A DNA stretch of 64,000 nt from Benincasa hispida (taxonomy: Eukaryota > Streptophyta > Magnoliopsida > Cucurbitales > Cucurbitaceae): assembly GCF_009727055.1 (NCBI RefSeq), contig NC_052359.1, positions 24,145,267-24,209,266 of the forward strand. The letters are read 5' to 3'. Both the position numbers and the translations under genes were made by a program. Below, one piece after another: positions 12,924 to 24,159 of the stretch (its first letter is position 1; every line of letters starts with the position of its first letter). The notes under the pieces are model-generated. The model worked only from the letters and a program-made list of their open reading frames with translations. It searched no databases and was not told where the DNA came from.

Positions 12924-12963
12924 ATATGCTTGAGGACAAGCATATATCTAAATTTGGGGGGTG
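12924..12963 (+). promoter_or_regulatory. Stem-loop plus polypurine tract before 3' LTR
   Basis: Nine-base arms (12924-12932 and 12937-12945) close an AGGA loop. Four bases later the tract AAATTTGGGGGGTG runs to the LTR start at 12964. The tract is the site where plus-strand DNA synthesis is primed. The same arrangement occurs before the 3' LTRs at 34037 and 51674 and, on the minus strand, at 2268 and 17662. Confidence 0.7.
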
Positions 12964-14854
12964 TGATAACTTGTAGAAATACAAGTTATTTATGCTGCCT
13001 TATTTAGATATTGCGGCTAAAAGGGAGAAAATATGCGTCGATTGTATGAAAATTAGCTAAGAAATACAGTAATTATAAATTATCGCAAATACACCCACTA
13101 AGACCATTAAGATGGTAGGAAAGGATATTTCAAGTTTGTTTTGCAGGAAACCAAGTCACCGCTTGTGATCAAGGCTCAAAAAGAAACTGAACAACGCATC
13201 TCCATCGCAATGCGCCCGTCAAATCAAGACTGAAGAGACGATCAATGCAATGACGACGCAATGCGACAGTCGATCCAGAGCTAAACTTCAATTGCATGTG
13301 ATAATAAAAAAAACACCGCATGTGAGCACACGATCAAAGATGCAAATGAGTAGCACAAACCCGGAGGATTGTGACACGTGTACAACTAACCATTGTGCAT
13401 TCGACGAACTGATTTCATAACAGAAGGAATATTTATTCCACCATTTTCAGACTTTCCATAACAATAAAGTGGGGACCACAAGTAAGAGAGTCAAAGCCTC
13501 CAGCCTATAAATACCTTCAAAGAAATCACTAAAAAGATATACTTGATACGGGGATAATTGATACGAGGCTATTGAGAGAGAGCTGATCTGAGTGCCAATC
13601 AGAGGAAATTCGGGAAGAGAAGAGACAAGGCCGAGAGGTAATTCTTAGTGTAATACTGCCAAATCCCCGCCGAGAAGTTCTATACTCATATCCTTTCTAT
13701 CGGTTGAGCAAGCCTGAGAGGGAAGCTCATCCTTCCATTCACTCCATCAATTCCGGCAAGTGATTCTCCATTCCAGATCTATGCCAAGACGTTGGCACTT
13801 ATTTGTATTTGTTTCTAACTCTCATTCATTAATTTTATTTCATCTTCTTAATCTCTTCATTTATAACCATGTATCAGACGCTAAATAGTATTATTAAATA
13901 ACTTGATCATTTCCATTTCCACTTCTCCATCTATTTTCGTTCCTCCATAAATAATTTTCTCCATGATGTTTTCTTAATCCCTTGGTGATTAATATGAATT
14001 AAACAAGTAACTTAACTTGTGCTAAAGAAATAAAGATGTTTAGCTAAAGCATGCTAGACGGCATCTTCACCTATGAGAGCAGAAGTGAAGATGCCATTCT
14101 AATCTGTCGAGAGAAGGTTAGAAGAATGCGTTAACTAAAGCAAGAAGTAATTCCAGAGATGGAAGCAACCTTGCATTCTTTACGTTCGTCCCTGTTTCAC
14201 CATAGAGATGTGGGAAACGCGGCCGATCACTGAGAGGTGTACGCTAAGGGAAAAACAGAACCGTACTTATGCCTTTAACGCAATTAAGGAACTTGTGATG
14301 TTTGTACTAATTATTTTTTCTCTCTCTATTTCACACATAAGACTTGCCACCGCATAACACGATCTTTGTATAATCTTCACAGTCAGTCTCACCCTCGGTA
14401 TCTTGTATCACGAAGCTTGTATTTTGTATCATCATAGCTTAGGTTTATTTTATCCCAATTTACTTTATTATCGCATTTTTATCGCTTACCTTTACTTTAT
14501 CGCATTTTTAAATACTTGTACAAACAACCTTTTTATAAATTGAAAAACCTCTGGTCGCATATATCATAAATGTAACACAATAACCTAAAATAATCCCTGT
14601 GTTCGATCTTGGATCACACCAAGAAACTTGCGGTGGAATTATACTTGTTTCCAACGCAAGGAAACTTGTGACAACGCATAGTATACTACAAGATTCTCAT
14701 TTATAACACATATCTAGAAGTAGTATCGAATAAAGGACATAAAGTCATCATTCATCCATGCGTTGTATGGCATAAGATTAGAAGCTTGTATGATGATAAA
14801 GACTTAAAATTTGAACCTTGCTTGCATCATTGCATCACATCTTGTGTAACAATA
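12964..14854 (+). repeat. 3' LTR of N1
   Basis: TGATAACTTG start; the end reads ...GTAACAATA where the 5' LTR has ...AACAACA, so the terminal CA has mutated. TATA box near 13505; R/U5 hairpin with 11-bp perfect arms at 14060-14070 and 14085-14095. Confidence 0.88.
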
Positions 14855-15860
14855 GAAAGTGATTTACAAATGAATGGAAATAGACAGAAAGATGGAGAAG
14901 GAAATGATCATGACATTCAATACTAAGATTTAGCGTTTGATACATGGTGTGAATGATAGACTAAGAAGATGAATACAACTGATGATAAAAAGATAGAAAT
15001 GAATATAGAAGAGTGCCAACGTCTTGACACAGATCTGGACGGTGGATTTTGCTTGCCGGCGTATGAAATGGATGAAGAGAAGAGCTTCCCTCACAGGCTT
15101 GCTTGTCCGGTAGAAGTGACCTTCGTATAGAGCTTCAACAATGGGGATTGAAAGGATTTGCCTTGTGACTCACCTCTCGGCCTTATCTCTTAACCTTTTC
15201 GGATCTTCTCCGATCAGGCTCTTTAGACCAGTCTCTTTTTCAATATACAAATATCAAAATATGCTCATATCAAGTATATCTTCTCAGTGGAATGGCTAGA
15301 GCTATTTATAGGCTCAACTTTGACTCTCTGACTTGTGGACCCCACTGTATTGTTAAGGCAGTTCCGGAAATGGTGGAGTGAATATTCCTTCTATTACGCA
15401 ATCAATCCCTTCAGAGATGCACAACGGTCAGTTGTAAACGTGTCAAAATTCTCCAACATTGCGTTGCTCTTTACATCTTCGATCGTTTGCTCGCATGCGG
15501 TGTTGTTTTTTATTACCATATGCGGTTGAGATTGCGTTGATCGCTTAGCTCTTGATCAATTATCACATACGCTTTCATTGCGTTGATCGTCTATTCATTC
15601 CTGAATGATGGGCGCAATGCGAGTAGATACATTGTTCTTTTTATCTTGAGCCATGAACGCATACGGTGACTTGATTTCCGAAAAACAAACTTGAAATATT
15701 CTTTTCAACCACCGCAATGGTGTCAATGGGTGTATTGACGACATTTTGTAATTCTTGTAGTTATTAGCTAATTTCTATACAATTGACACAACTTTCCTTT
15801 CTTTTGGCTGCAATATCTAAATAAAACAGTATAAATAACTTGTATTTCTACAAGTTATCA
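14855..15860 (-). repeat. 5' LTR of M1, right piece
   Basis: It resumes at the second GAAAG and continues with TGATTTACAAATGAATGG, matching the uninterrupted sister LTR at about 1250. TATA box on the minus strand near 15304; LTR start hairpin at 15835-15858; ends TCA at 15860, followed by the M1 TSD. Confidence 0.85.
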
Positions 15861-15932
15861 AACATGCATCGCATACCGCGTCCAAGGGATTTTAGTTGTT
15901 GAGTAAAATCGACTTCTAATTTCCCATCATCA
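15861..15932 (+). repeat. Family-B LTR, last 70 bp (resumes after M1)
   Basis: Begins with the repeated TSD AACAT and ends ...CCCATCATCA, matching the complement of the minus-strand B LTR end at 19145. Followed by a six-base spacer and PBS. Confidence 0.75.
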
Positions 15933-17350
15933 AGTTTTTGCCACCGTTGCCAGGGACTTGGCAGCTAAATGTTCAAAGTTTTGTGTCTCTGCGAGCAAAC
16001 TTTTTATCTTGGGAGTATTGTAGCTTGTGCGACCAGGTTGCAAACAATATTGAAGTGCAGGTGATGCGCTGAAAGCCAGTATTGACCCCAAGGTAGAAGG
16101 GCAATCAGTTGCAAAAGAGCTGAAGGTAATTCTAAGCACATGACAGCCGCATGCGTCCAACAATTGCCGGAAGTTCTAATGGTTAGTGCAACTTGACCAT
16201 AGCAGACGTCTTCAACTCTATATTTACTTTGCTTTCTTCGTATAGGTTATTTTCGTTTTTATTGTTATTTTGGATATATGGCTGCTTCCTTGGTTGTGGT
16301 ATGTTTCCTCTTGTAGATCCAACAATAAGTCTCCTCAGTTTATAGAACAACGGAAGAATTCCTTTCACCCTTCAACGCATGGATTCAATCGCGTGGATTC
16401 CAACGCATGAGCGCATGCGTTGTTCCGCCTAAGGTCTTTTCTTGTTATCTTCTATGCCTTATCCTTTTGAAATTCTCTCTTTCCCGATTACGTTATTTTG
16501 CGATGTTTCTATGATATAGTTCATCGCATCTTCTAACTAATCAACACAATGCATTCTTTACTTTTATTAGCTTCTTCAAATTTTGAAAGTCTTGAGTTTT
16601 ATTTTGTGCAAACCTTTATTCAAACCTTTATTACCGCATTCTTGTAATTTTGTTTTTAGCTTTGTGGTGAGAACGCTACCAACCTCTAAGTTTGGGGGTG
16701 GCAGCGGTCTCGGAGAATTGCATTCATTGCATTGCGATCATTTGAGGGAAAAAAAGTGAAGTGGGCTTTTGAGAATAACAACTCCACTGTCAACGCAATG
16801 AGGAAACTCTTGTTGATAAAAGTTAAGTTGTGAAAGGCACTTGCTCGTAGTTGGATGTCCGCATGACACACGTGGGGGCAAGCCAAAATAAAGGCAAGTT
16901 GCCAGGATCAACGCATAAGCGCAACTTCTCTGTCCGGTGCAAGAAAAATCAATGGGACAAGAGTTGAGTTGAACATGGAACGCAACCGAAGTTGGATGCC
17001 CGCATGACACCTGTGGGGGTAAGACAAAACGAAGAGCGTAACCAGGTTCAACGCCGCATTTGAATAAGCCATTGCAAAGTTTCGAAGTATTTTGAATGAA
17101 CGCATTCTCAATAGCTAAACACAAAGTTGTGGTGAATGAAGAAATAGTTTTTGAGCAAAAGCTTGCCGGATCTAAACTTAGAAAAGATCTTTTTGAAGAA
17201 CCAGCCCAAGTAGAGGAGAGTATTGCAGTGATGGTCAAAGGTGTGTGTAAATTATATTCTGAGAAGCTAGTCATCGCAAAGGAAAGCATGAAGGTGAGTT
17301 AGAATTTCTTAAGTATAACGCATGCTTGAGGACAAGCATGATTCTACCAC
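15933..17350 (+). mobile_element. Family-B internal region, plus strand
   Basis: PBS TGCCACCGTTGCCAGGGA at 15939-15956 (tRNA-Asp type, a few mismatches). A central PPT-like tract (TAAGTTTGGGGGTGG, 16687-16701), two 44-nt motif copies (16850-16893, 16991-17034) and the pre-PPT stem-loop CATGCTTG/AGGA/CAAGCATG follow in the family order. The terminal PPT and 3' LTR are missing: at about 17351 the sequence switches to a reversed B LTR fragment. A 183-codon minus-strand frame (17289-16738) merely runs through both motif copies and is not accepted as a gene. Confidence 0.7.
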
Positions 17351-17662
17351 CCTTGCGTTCATTCCTCTATTATGGTTATTATTTTGTAGCCGCAATTTCC
17401 CTGCGATCACCGCATTCGCTTGATCGCCGCAACACCCATGCGATGGACGCATGCGATCGTCTTCGTGATAGCCTTGCTTCCGCGCATGTGATTGATTTCT
17501 GCGTTCGCTACAAGAATAGACAATTGAATGCATAATAAGGCATAATAGTGGTTAGCCGAGATTCTTAATGTCGATCGACGTAAGCTCATTTTCTCATGAA
17601 TTCTTAGCCTTCATAATTCTAAATGAAAGGCCTACAATGACGTGCATTTCTGCTCGTCATCA
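17351..17662 (-). repeat. Family-B LTR 5' fragment, minus strand
   Basis: About 310 bp nearly identical to 37550-37904, the right end of another B LTR. Ends in the family-B terminal palindrome (ATGACG...CGTCAT with a GAAA loop, 17637-17660) and TCA at 17662. Its left side is fused abruptly to the plus-strand B interior. Confidence 0.75.
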
Positions 17663-19144
17663 CACCACAAACTTAGAATCATGCTTGTCCTCAAGCATGC
17701 TGTATACTTAGGCAATTCATAATTCGCCCTCTAGCTTTCCCATGTGATGACCAGCCTCTTAGAATATAATTTACTCATCCCTCTGACCTTGCCAGCAACG
17801 CTCTCCCCAACTTTCAGCGACTTCTTCAAAGAGATCTTTTCTAAGCTTAAATCTGGCAAGCCTCTACTAAAAAACTTTTTACTCATTCCCTGCAATTTTG
17901 CGTTTAGATTTTAACAATGCATTCGTTGAGGTTAGTCAAAACTTTGCGATTTTATTATTAGAATGCAGCGTTGAACCTAGTTATGCTCTTCGTTTTGGCT
18001 TGCTCCCACGTGTGTCATGCAGACAGCCAACTTCGATTGCATGGCATATTCAACTCAAATCTTGTTTTGGCTTAATTTTTCACCACATAGAGGAGTTGCT
18101 CTTATGCGTTAATCTTGGCCACTTACTTTCGTTTTGGCTTACCTGCACGTGTATCATGCGAAGTATCCAACTATGGGTAAGTACCTTTCACAACTTAACT
18201 CTTCTCAGCATGGGTTTCCCCATTTTGCTGACAGTGGAGTTTTTATTCCTGAATAATTTTTTTTTATGAAGGAATCACAATGTAGTGAACGCATTTCTCC
18301 AGGACCGCTGCCACCCCCAAATTTAGAGTTTGGCAGCACTCTCACCGCAAAGCTAAAGACAAACTCAACAGGAATGCGGTAACAAATGTTTGAGAAGAGG
18401 TTTACACATAATAAAATTTAGACTTTCAAATTTCGAAGAGGCTATTAAAAGTAAGGAAAGCCTTGCGATGTTTAGTTAGCAACTGTAGTGAATTATACGT
18501 ACCATCATAGATGCATTGCAAAGGTAAGCAATCGGACAAAGAGAATTTCAAAAGGATAATGCATAAAAGATAACAAAGAGCCTTGAGTAGAATAACGCTT
18601 GCGACAATGCTTTGGAATTCATGCGGTCGAAGACATGTGTTGAATGGTGAAGAGGATCCTTCCTTTGTAACTACGCACTAAGGAGAATTATTGTCGCACC
18701 TACAAGGAGAAAATGCACCACATCCAAGGAAGTAGCCGCATATCCAAAATAACAATTAAAATAAACTACACGAAGAAAAGCAAGGTAAAGATAGAGTATA
18801 AGACGTCCTTGGAGAAATTAGAGTGAAGTCACCGCAAGGAATTTTCCATGCAGGAGATTGCTCTCAACTGCTTAGGTCAAGAAGCTCGCCTTGACCATTG
18901 GAACTTCCGACAATTGCTGGGAGAATGTTGGTCACCATGTGCTCAGAACTATCTTCAGCTAACGCGACTGATTGCCCTTCTACCTTGGGGTCAATACTGG
19001 CTTTCGGTGCATCGCCTACACTTCAAATATCATTTACAGCTTGGTTGCACAAGCTACAATACCCCCAAGGTTTGGGTTGCCTGCGAAAACAAAAAACTTA
19101 ACAAACTATTAGCTACCAAGTCCTCGGCAACGACACCAAAAACT
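17663..19144 (-). mobile_element. Family-B internal region, minus strand
   Basis: Reverse-complement counterpart of 15933-17350. It has a PPT and stem-loop just after 17662, two 44-nt motif copies (17989-18031, 18127-18171), a central PPT-like tract (18311-18325) and the PBS at 19121-19138 (minus, matching the tRNA-Asp end with mismatches). With its mate it forms inverted arms of about 1.4 kb around a 0.3-kb centre. No coding sequence recognised. Confidence 0.7.
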
Positions 19145-19480
19145 TGATGATGAGAATTTGGAAGCGCAATCTATGATGCATGTCTTAGGTTATGCATTTG
19201 TTCATGCGTTGGAATGGAAAATATGCATTAATCTTGTATGCAATGACCATGCGTTCCTATCACAAGTTTTCTTGCTCTCTCGCCAAGTATAATGAGATCA
19301 CAAGTTTCTCGGATGATCCGAGGTTGAACTCAGGGACTTGTAGCTAAATGTTATGAAGTAATGTGTTTGTGGCGAAGAATAAAAGAATGTTGAGGCTTAT
19401 TGGCTATGTGCTACTCCTACTTCTAGCTAACAGATTAAGTAGTGGAAGTATGATTGTGAGAGATAGAGACACAACATCTT
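19145..19480 (-). repeat. Family-B LTR 3' end, minus strand
   Basis: Starts TGATGATGAG six bases after the PBS, so this is the 3' end of the 5' LTR of the minus-strand B element. Broken after ~340 bp by element D. Sequence overlapping its last ~140 bp recurs at 36148-36290, where a B LTR continues, so the break is not a simple clean insertion. Confidence 0.7.
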
Positions 19481-19484
19481 TGAA

Positions 19485-21150
19485 TGCTAATCACTTGTAG
19501 AAATACAAGTTATTTATGCTTTTTTTTTAGATATTTCGGCAAAAAGAGAGGAAAGTTGCGTCGATAGTATAAAAATTGGCTAAGAAATACGAAAATTATG
19601 AAATGTTGTAAATGCATCCACTAACCCCATTGTGATGGCGAAATAGAATGTTCCAGTCTCTGTTTTGCAGGAAATAGGTCACCGCATGCGTTAATGGCTC
19701 GAAGACAAAATGTACAACGCATCTACATCACATGCCCCAATCGATCAAGAACAAAGAAATGATCAATGCAATGACGGCGCATGCAACAATCGATCATGGA
19801 CTCTAGAGATCAATACATTTCAACCGCATGCGGTAATAAAAAACAACAACGCATGCGGTGATCGATCGAAGATGTGAAGAGCAATGCATTCACAGACGAT
19901 TCTGACAAGTGTACAACTTTTTGTTGTGCAATTCTGACAGATTGATTGTGGAGCAGAGAGGAATTTTCCATTACGCCATGGCAGGAATTATCAGAATTAT
20001 ACAGTGGAACCATAAATTCAAAGAGCCAAGGTCTTGTCTATAAATAGCTTCCTTCAATTCACTGAAAGATATATGGGTTGGGAGGGAGGTTGGTCTAAAG
20101 AGACTTTACAGAGTAAATCCGGGAGAACAACAAGACATGGCTGAAAAGTGAGTCTCCGAGCAAGGAATTCTTCCGATTCCTGAAGCTGGAGCTCTGTGCA
20201 AAAGGTCAGTTCTACCGGGAAAGCAAGCCTGAGAGGAAAGCTTTCCTCTCCACTTCATCCATACGCCGACAAACACAAGTCTCCGTTCGGGATTTGTATC
20301 AAGACGTTGACACTCTTTCCGTATTTGTTTCTATTCTCTAATTCATCTTCTGTGTTCATCTTCTTTAATCCTTCATTCACAATCATGTATCAAATGCTTA
20401 TATTTAGAATTAAATGTTATCATCATCATCATTATCATCTCTGTGTCCCTTTCCATACATTTATCATCTATTTTCTCCATGATGTGTTCTTAATCCCTTG
20501 GGTAAAAAGGGAGAATTAAGCGAGTGAGTTAATTTATGTTAAGGTAATCAATTAAGTTTAACTAAAGCATGCTCGACAACATCTTCACTTATGAGAGCAG
20601 AAGTGAAGATGTTATTCTGCCTATCGAGAGAAGGTTGGAAGAATGCGTTAACTAAAGCGAGAAGTATTTCCAAAGATGGAAACAACCTTGCATTCATCAT
20701 GTTCATCTCTGTTTGACCATAGACGTATGGGAACACAGCCGATCACTAAAAGGTGTACGCCAAGGGAAATTGGAACCTTAATTGCATCCTTACCGCGATT
20801 GATGAACTTGCGATGTTTTTACTCTTTACTCATTCTCTTTTAACCTCATTCATAAGACTTGCCATCACATTCATAGATTCTTTTGTACAACTTCACAGCC
20901 AGACCTCGACCCCTATATCATAGTAGTTTGGAAATTTACTTTCTAAACGCATTTTTACTTTTAGCGGAATTTATATTTCGGCACAAACCAAATTCTTTAT
21001 TCTTTATTATAATCGGTCACATATATCACATTAGTATTGCATTTAATGAAAAAAATCCCTGTTTTCAACCTCGGATCATTTTTAGAAACTTGCATTGGAA
21101 TTATACTTGGTTTCAGTGCAAGGAAACTTGTGACACGCTGATGACATAAA
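19485..21150 (+). repeat. 5' LTR of element D (family A)
   Basis: Starts near TGCTAATCACTTGTAG, a diverged form of the family start. A 12-bp perfect palindrome ACCGCATGCGGT is at 19823-19834, the TATA box near 20039, and the R/U5 hairpin with 13-bp arms at 20578-20590 and 20601-20613 (AAC/GTT closing pairs in place of GGC/GCC). The 3' boundary is uncertain because the PBS is deleted and the LTR runs straight into gag. Confidence 0.75.
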
Positions 21151-21228
21151 GATGGTTTATAGTTTATGCACATTACTGAAGCCAAGATGGTTTATAGTTT
21201 ATAGTTTATGCACATTACTGAAGCCAAG
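21151..21228 (+). repeat. Imperfect tandem duplication at LTR-gag junction
   Basis: A 35-bp unit (21151-21185) is followed by a 42-bp version of itself (21186-21228) with an extra TTTATAG. It marks the junction where LTR-derived sequence meets the truncated gag frame. Confidence 0.8.
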
Positions 21229-21773
21229 GATACGGAAGGATGTGTTGAATTTCGATCAGATGGAGAACGAGACTCTAAGCACCACCTGGGTGCGTATCAG
21301 AAGATTGGTGAAGAATTGTCTGCATATCAGGATTCTCGATTGCTTTCTGATGAAGAATTTTTATAACGGCCTGAATCGATCAACGCAAGTTGTTGCTGAC
21401 ACCTCTGCAGCTGGAGGATTTATGGATACGACCTACACGAAAGCCAAGGTCATCCTTGATCGCATTTCGCAAAACACGGATGATTGGGTGGATGACGGGT
21501 ATGGGGGAAGAAGTCCTGAGAGAAGAACTGAAAATTCCATTGTACTGGCAAATACAATGACAACCTTGGTTGCACAAATGGCAGCGGTGACCTCTCTCCT
21601 TCAAACGATGGCAATTAATCAAGGTGCCCTCTCTCAAGGTGCAGAGCAACCAAATGCGTTGGTGCAAGTGGCCGCAATAAGTTGCTTCCAATGCAGAGGG
21701 GGTCATGTTGTAGAGATGTGCCCATCAAACCCGCAATCAGTGTTTGCTATCCAAAACAACCCTTATAACAACA
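21229..21773 (+). pseudogene. Gag fragment (Athila type), upstream part
   Basis: Encodes the C-terminal half of a plant Ty3/gypsy Gag, the structural protein that packages element RNA. Recognisable stretches are a helical segment with FDQMENETLS, then DRISQNTDDW, and a zinc knuckle CFQCRGGHVVEMC (C-X2-C-X3-H-X4-C, a spacing also seen in the gag at 38081). The reading frame is cut at 21773 by a solo LTR and resumes in the same frame at 23753. The N-terminus is missing: the apparent start and first ~25 codons come from the duplicated LTR junction. Confidence 0.8.
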
Positions 21774-22926
21774 TGATAACTTGTAGAAATACAAGTTATT
21801 GATACTGTTTTATTTAGATATTGTGGCCAAAAGAAATGAAAGTTGCATGAATTGTATAGAAATTAGCTAAGAAAGGCGAGAATTATGAATTTTCGTCAAT
21901 ACACCCACTAACATCATTGCGATGGTAGAAAAGAATATTTCAAGTTTGTTTTGCAAGAAATCAAGTCACCGCATGCGTTCACGACTCAAGATAAACTGAA
22001 CAACGCATCTACGTCATATTGGACCCATCATTCAGGAATGAATAAACGATCAACGCAATGACGGCGCATGCAACAATCGATCAAGAGCTGAGTGATCAAC
22101 GCAATCTCAGTCGCATGCGGTAATCAAAAGAAACACCGCATGCGGGCAAACGATCAAAGATGTGAAGAGCAACACAAATGCGGAGGATTTTGACGCATGT
22201 ACAGCTGACTGTTGTGCATTTCAGACGGGATTGATTGCATAACAGAAAGAATATAAACTCCACCATTTCCAGAACTGCGTTAACAATAAAGTGGGGACCA
22301 CAATGCAAAGAGTCAAAGGTTAGCCTATAAATAGCTCCGGCCATTCCACTGAAAATATATGCTTGAATACCTAGAAAAGTGTATATATTGATCTGAGGGA
22401 AAGACTGGTTGAGCGACTAATCAGAGTAGATCTGGGAAGAATTAAGAGACAAGGCCGAGAGGTAAGTCTCTGGGCAAAGAATCCTTCCGATCCCCGCCGT
22501 TGAAGCTCTGTATGAAGGTCACCTCTACCAGACGAGCAAACTTGAGAGGGAAGCTCTTCTGCTCATTCATTCCACATGCCGGCAAGCAAAACCACTGTTC
22601 AGATCTGTGTCAAAACATTGACACTCTTCTGTATTTGTTTTTGTCTCTTTATCATCACTTATACTCATCTTCTTAATCTTTATCATTCACACCATGTATC
22701 AGACACTTAATCTTGGTATTAATTGTTATGATCATTTTCATCTCCATGATTCTGTCTATTTTCGTTCATCCGTAATTCACTTTCTCCATTATGTTTTCCT
22801 AATCCCTTGGATAATTAGCATGAATTAAGCAAGTAATTAATTGGGTTAAGGAAATAATTATGTTTAATCAAAGCATGCTGGACGGCATCTTCACCTGTGA
22901 GAGCAAAAGTGAAGATGCCATTCTGC

Positions 22927-22964
22927 CTGTCTCTTATACACATCTAGATGTGTATAAGAGACAG
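22927..22964. other. Tn5 mosaic-end junction adapter (artefact)
   Basis: Full 38-bp palindrome of two mosaic ends, replacing LTR sequence right after the R/U5 hairpin. Confidence 0.97.
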
Positions 22965-23066
22965 CTACAAGCATTTCATTAATAACGCATACACAGCATC
23001 CACACTCTATCTCTATCTTTCTAAGTTAACAAGTTTATGGAAACATGAGCTTATATGATTCATATT
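22965..23066 (+). repeat. Displaced 102-bp copy of 23592-23693 (artefact)
   Basis: Identical to 23592-23693 in the same LTR but placed 627 bp too early, and enclosed by adapter on both sides. Best read as the far arm of a mate-pair fragment built into the contig. Confidence 0.9.
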
Positions 23067-23067
23067 T

Positions 23068-23097
23068 CTGTCTCTTATACACATCTAGATGTGTATA
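23068..23097. other. Truncated Tn5 mosaic-end junction (artefact)
   Basis: One complete mosaic end (23068-23086) followed by only eleven bases of its partner; the LTR resumes at 23098 with GCCATAGAGATATGGG, which overlaps the expected LTR text. Confidence 0.95.
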
Positions 23098-23752
23098 GCC
23101 ATAGAGATATGGGAACGTGGCCAATCACCGAGAGGTGTATGCCAAGGGAAAGCGAAACCTTAGTTATATCTTTAACGAAATTAACAAACTTTCGACGTTT
23201 GTACTAATTATTCTTGCCCCTTCTGATTCATCCATAAAGACTTTCCATCGCATACCACGATCCTTTGTATAAACTTCACAGTCAGTCTCGAACTCAGCAT
23301 CATGTATATCATGTATCTTGTACCTTGCATCACATTAACTTAGATTTATTTTCATCGCAATTTATTTTATTAACGCAACTTTAGTTTATCTGCATAATTT
23401 TTCTTTACCGCAATTTACTTTCCTGTACAAACACACAATCTTTATTAAGTGTAAAAACCGATTGCATATATAAAAAATGTAACACATTAACGACAACAAT
23501 CCCTGTGTTCAACCTCAGATTACTCTGAAAAACTTGCGTTACAATTATACTTGGTTCCAGTGCAAGGAAACTTGTGACAATGCATAGCATACTACAAGCA
23601 TTTCATTAATAACGCATACACAGCATCCACACTCTATCTCTATCTTTCTAAGTTAACAAGTTTATGGAAACATGAGCTTATATGATTCATATTCATCATT
23701 GGCCATATTTGTCCACATGCTTAAAGATATAAAAATTATCGTCAACACAACA

Positions 23753-24159
23753 CTTACAATCCAGGTTGGCGGAATCATCCTAAATTTGGTTGGGGAGGTA
23801 ACAATGACAAACGAGGCCAGGGGAACCATCAGAATAGTAATTCAGAGAATCGAGGAAATCCTCCATCTTTTCACCAGAATCAGAATCAGAGTCACCAAAG
23901 GGAACTGCATAACCAACCGTCCACATCAAACACCTCTGTCAATTCGTCATCATTGGAGTCCCTGCTGAAACAATACATTGAGAAAAATGATGTTGTCATG
24001 CAGCCGCAGGAATCTTCAATAAGGAACCTGGAGATCCAAGTCGGGCAATTGGTAGCCGAGCTTCGCAACAAAACAACGGGAATGCTGCCAAGTAACTCAG
24101 AAGCCCCGGGATCTCATGGGAAGGAAATGTCCTTGATGACATTGCGCAGACAAGCTTGA
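23753..24159 (+). pseudogene. Gag fragment (Athila type), C-terminal part
   Basis: Continues gag after the solo LTR. A short Tyr-Asn-Pro-Gly-Trp motif and an Asn/Gln-rich linker are followed by the conserved ESLLKQYIEKND helix and a glutamine-rich coiled segment. The frame ends at TGA 24157-24159, immediately followed by non-coding family-A sequence and not protease, so the gag-pol junction is lost. A frameshift separates the linker from the helix frame. Confidence 0.75.

Larger units (their letters stand above)
10510..12963 (+). mobile_element. N1 internal region (non-coding)
   Basis: After the PBS (10516-10533) comes about 1.7 kb of degraded sequence, then a central PPT-like tract TAAATTTGGGGGTGG (12227-12241). 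Two copies of the 44-nt motif (12423-12466, 12592-12635) follow, then a perfect stem-loop with ATATGCTTG and CAAGCATAT arms and an AGGA loop (12924-12945), and the PPT (12950-12963). Open frames of up to 116 codons here have no family resemblance. Confidence 0.8.
8571..14854 (+). mobile_element. Complete family-A non-autonomous element N1, plus strand
   Basis: The TSD is GAAAG (8566-8570 and 14855-14859). Its 5' LTR is 8571-10509 and its 3' LTR 12964-14854. The PBS is at 10516-10533 and the PPT at 12950-12963. The internal region is only 2.45 kb and encodes no recognisable gag, protease, RT or integrase. All cis signals for replication are present, so it fits a large retrotransposon derivative (LARD) mobilised in trans. 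It lies inside the 5' LTR of M1 and is therefore younger than M1. Confidence 0.9.
316..15860 (-). mobile_element. Family-A non-autonomous Ty3/gypsy-like element (M1), minus strand, with nested insertion
   Basis: The element is bounded by a 5-bp target site duplication AACAT (311-315 and 15861-15865). Read on the minus strand it has a 5' LTR (15860 down to 7641, interrupted by N1 at 8571-14854), a tRNA-Asp-type primer-binding site at 7617-7634, a non-coding internal region, a polypurine tract at 2269-2282 and a 3' LTR (2268-316). With N1 and its TSD removed the 5' LTR is about 1.93 kb, matching the 1.95-kb 3' LTR. No gag or pol ORF remains, so mobilisation would need proteins supplied in trans. 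The internal region is disturbed by a fold-back LTR segment at 2766-5420. Confidence 0.85.
21774..23747 (+). mobile_element. Solo family-A LTR inside gag
   Basis: Starts TGATAACTTG, ends ...TCGTCAACA, with TSD CAACA at 21769-21773 and 23748-23752. Removing the LTR and one TSD copy puts the two gag halves back in frame, which confirms the boundaries. TATA box at about 22326. The LTR is disturbed by two adapter remnants (22927-22964, 23068-23097) and a displaced 102-bp copy, so roughly 22920-23100 should not be trusted. Confidence 0.9.

Noticed and set aside
16738..17289. 183-codon minus-strand frame as a gene
   Set aside because: It runs through two copies of the conserved non-coding motif, has no known domain, and its counterparts in other families change frame.
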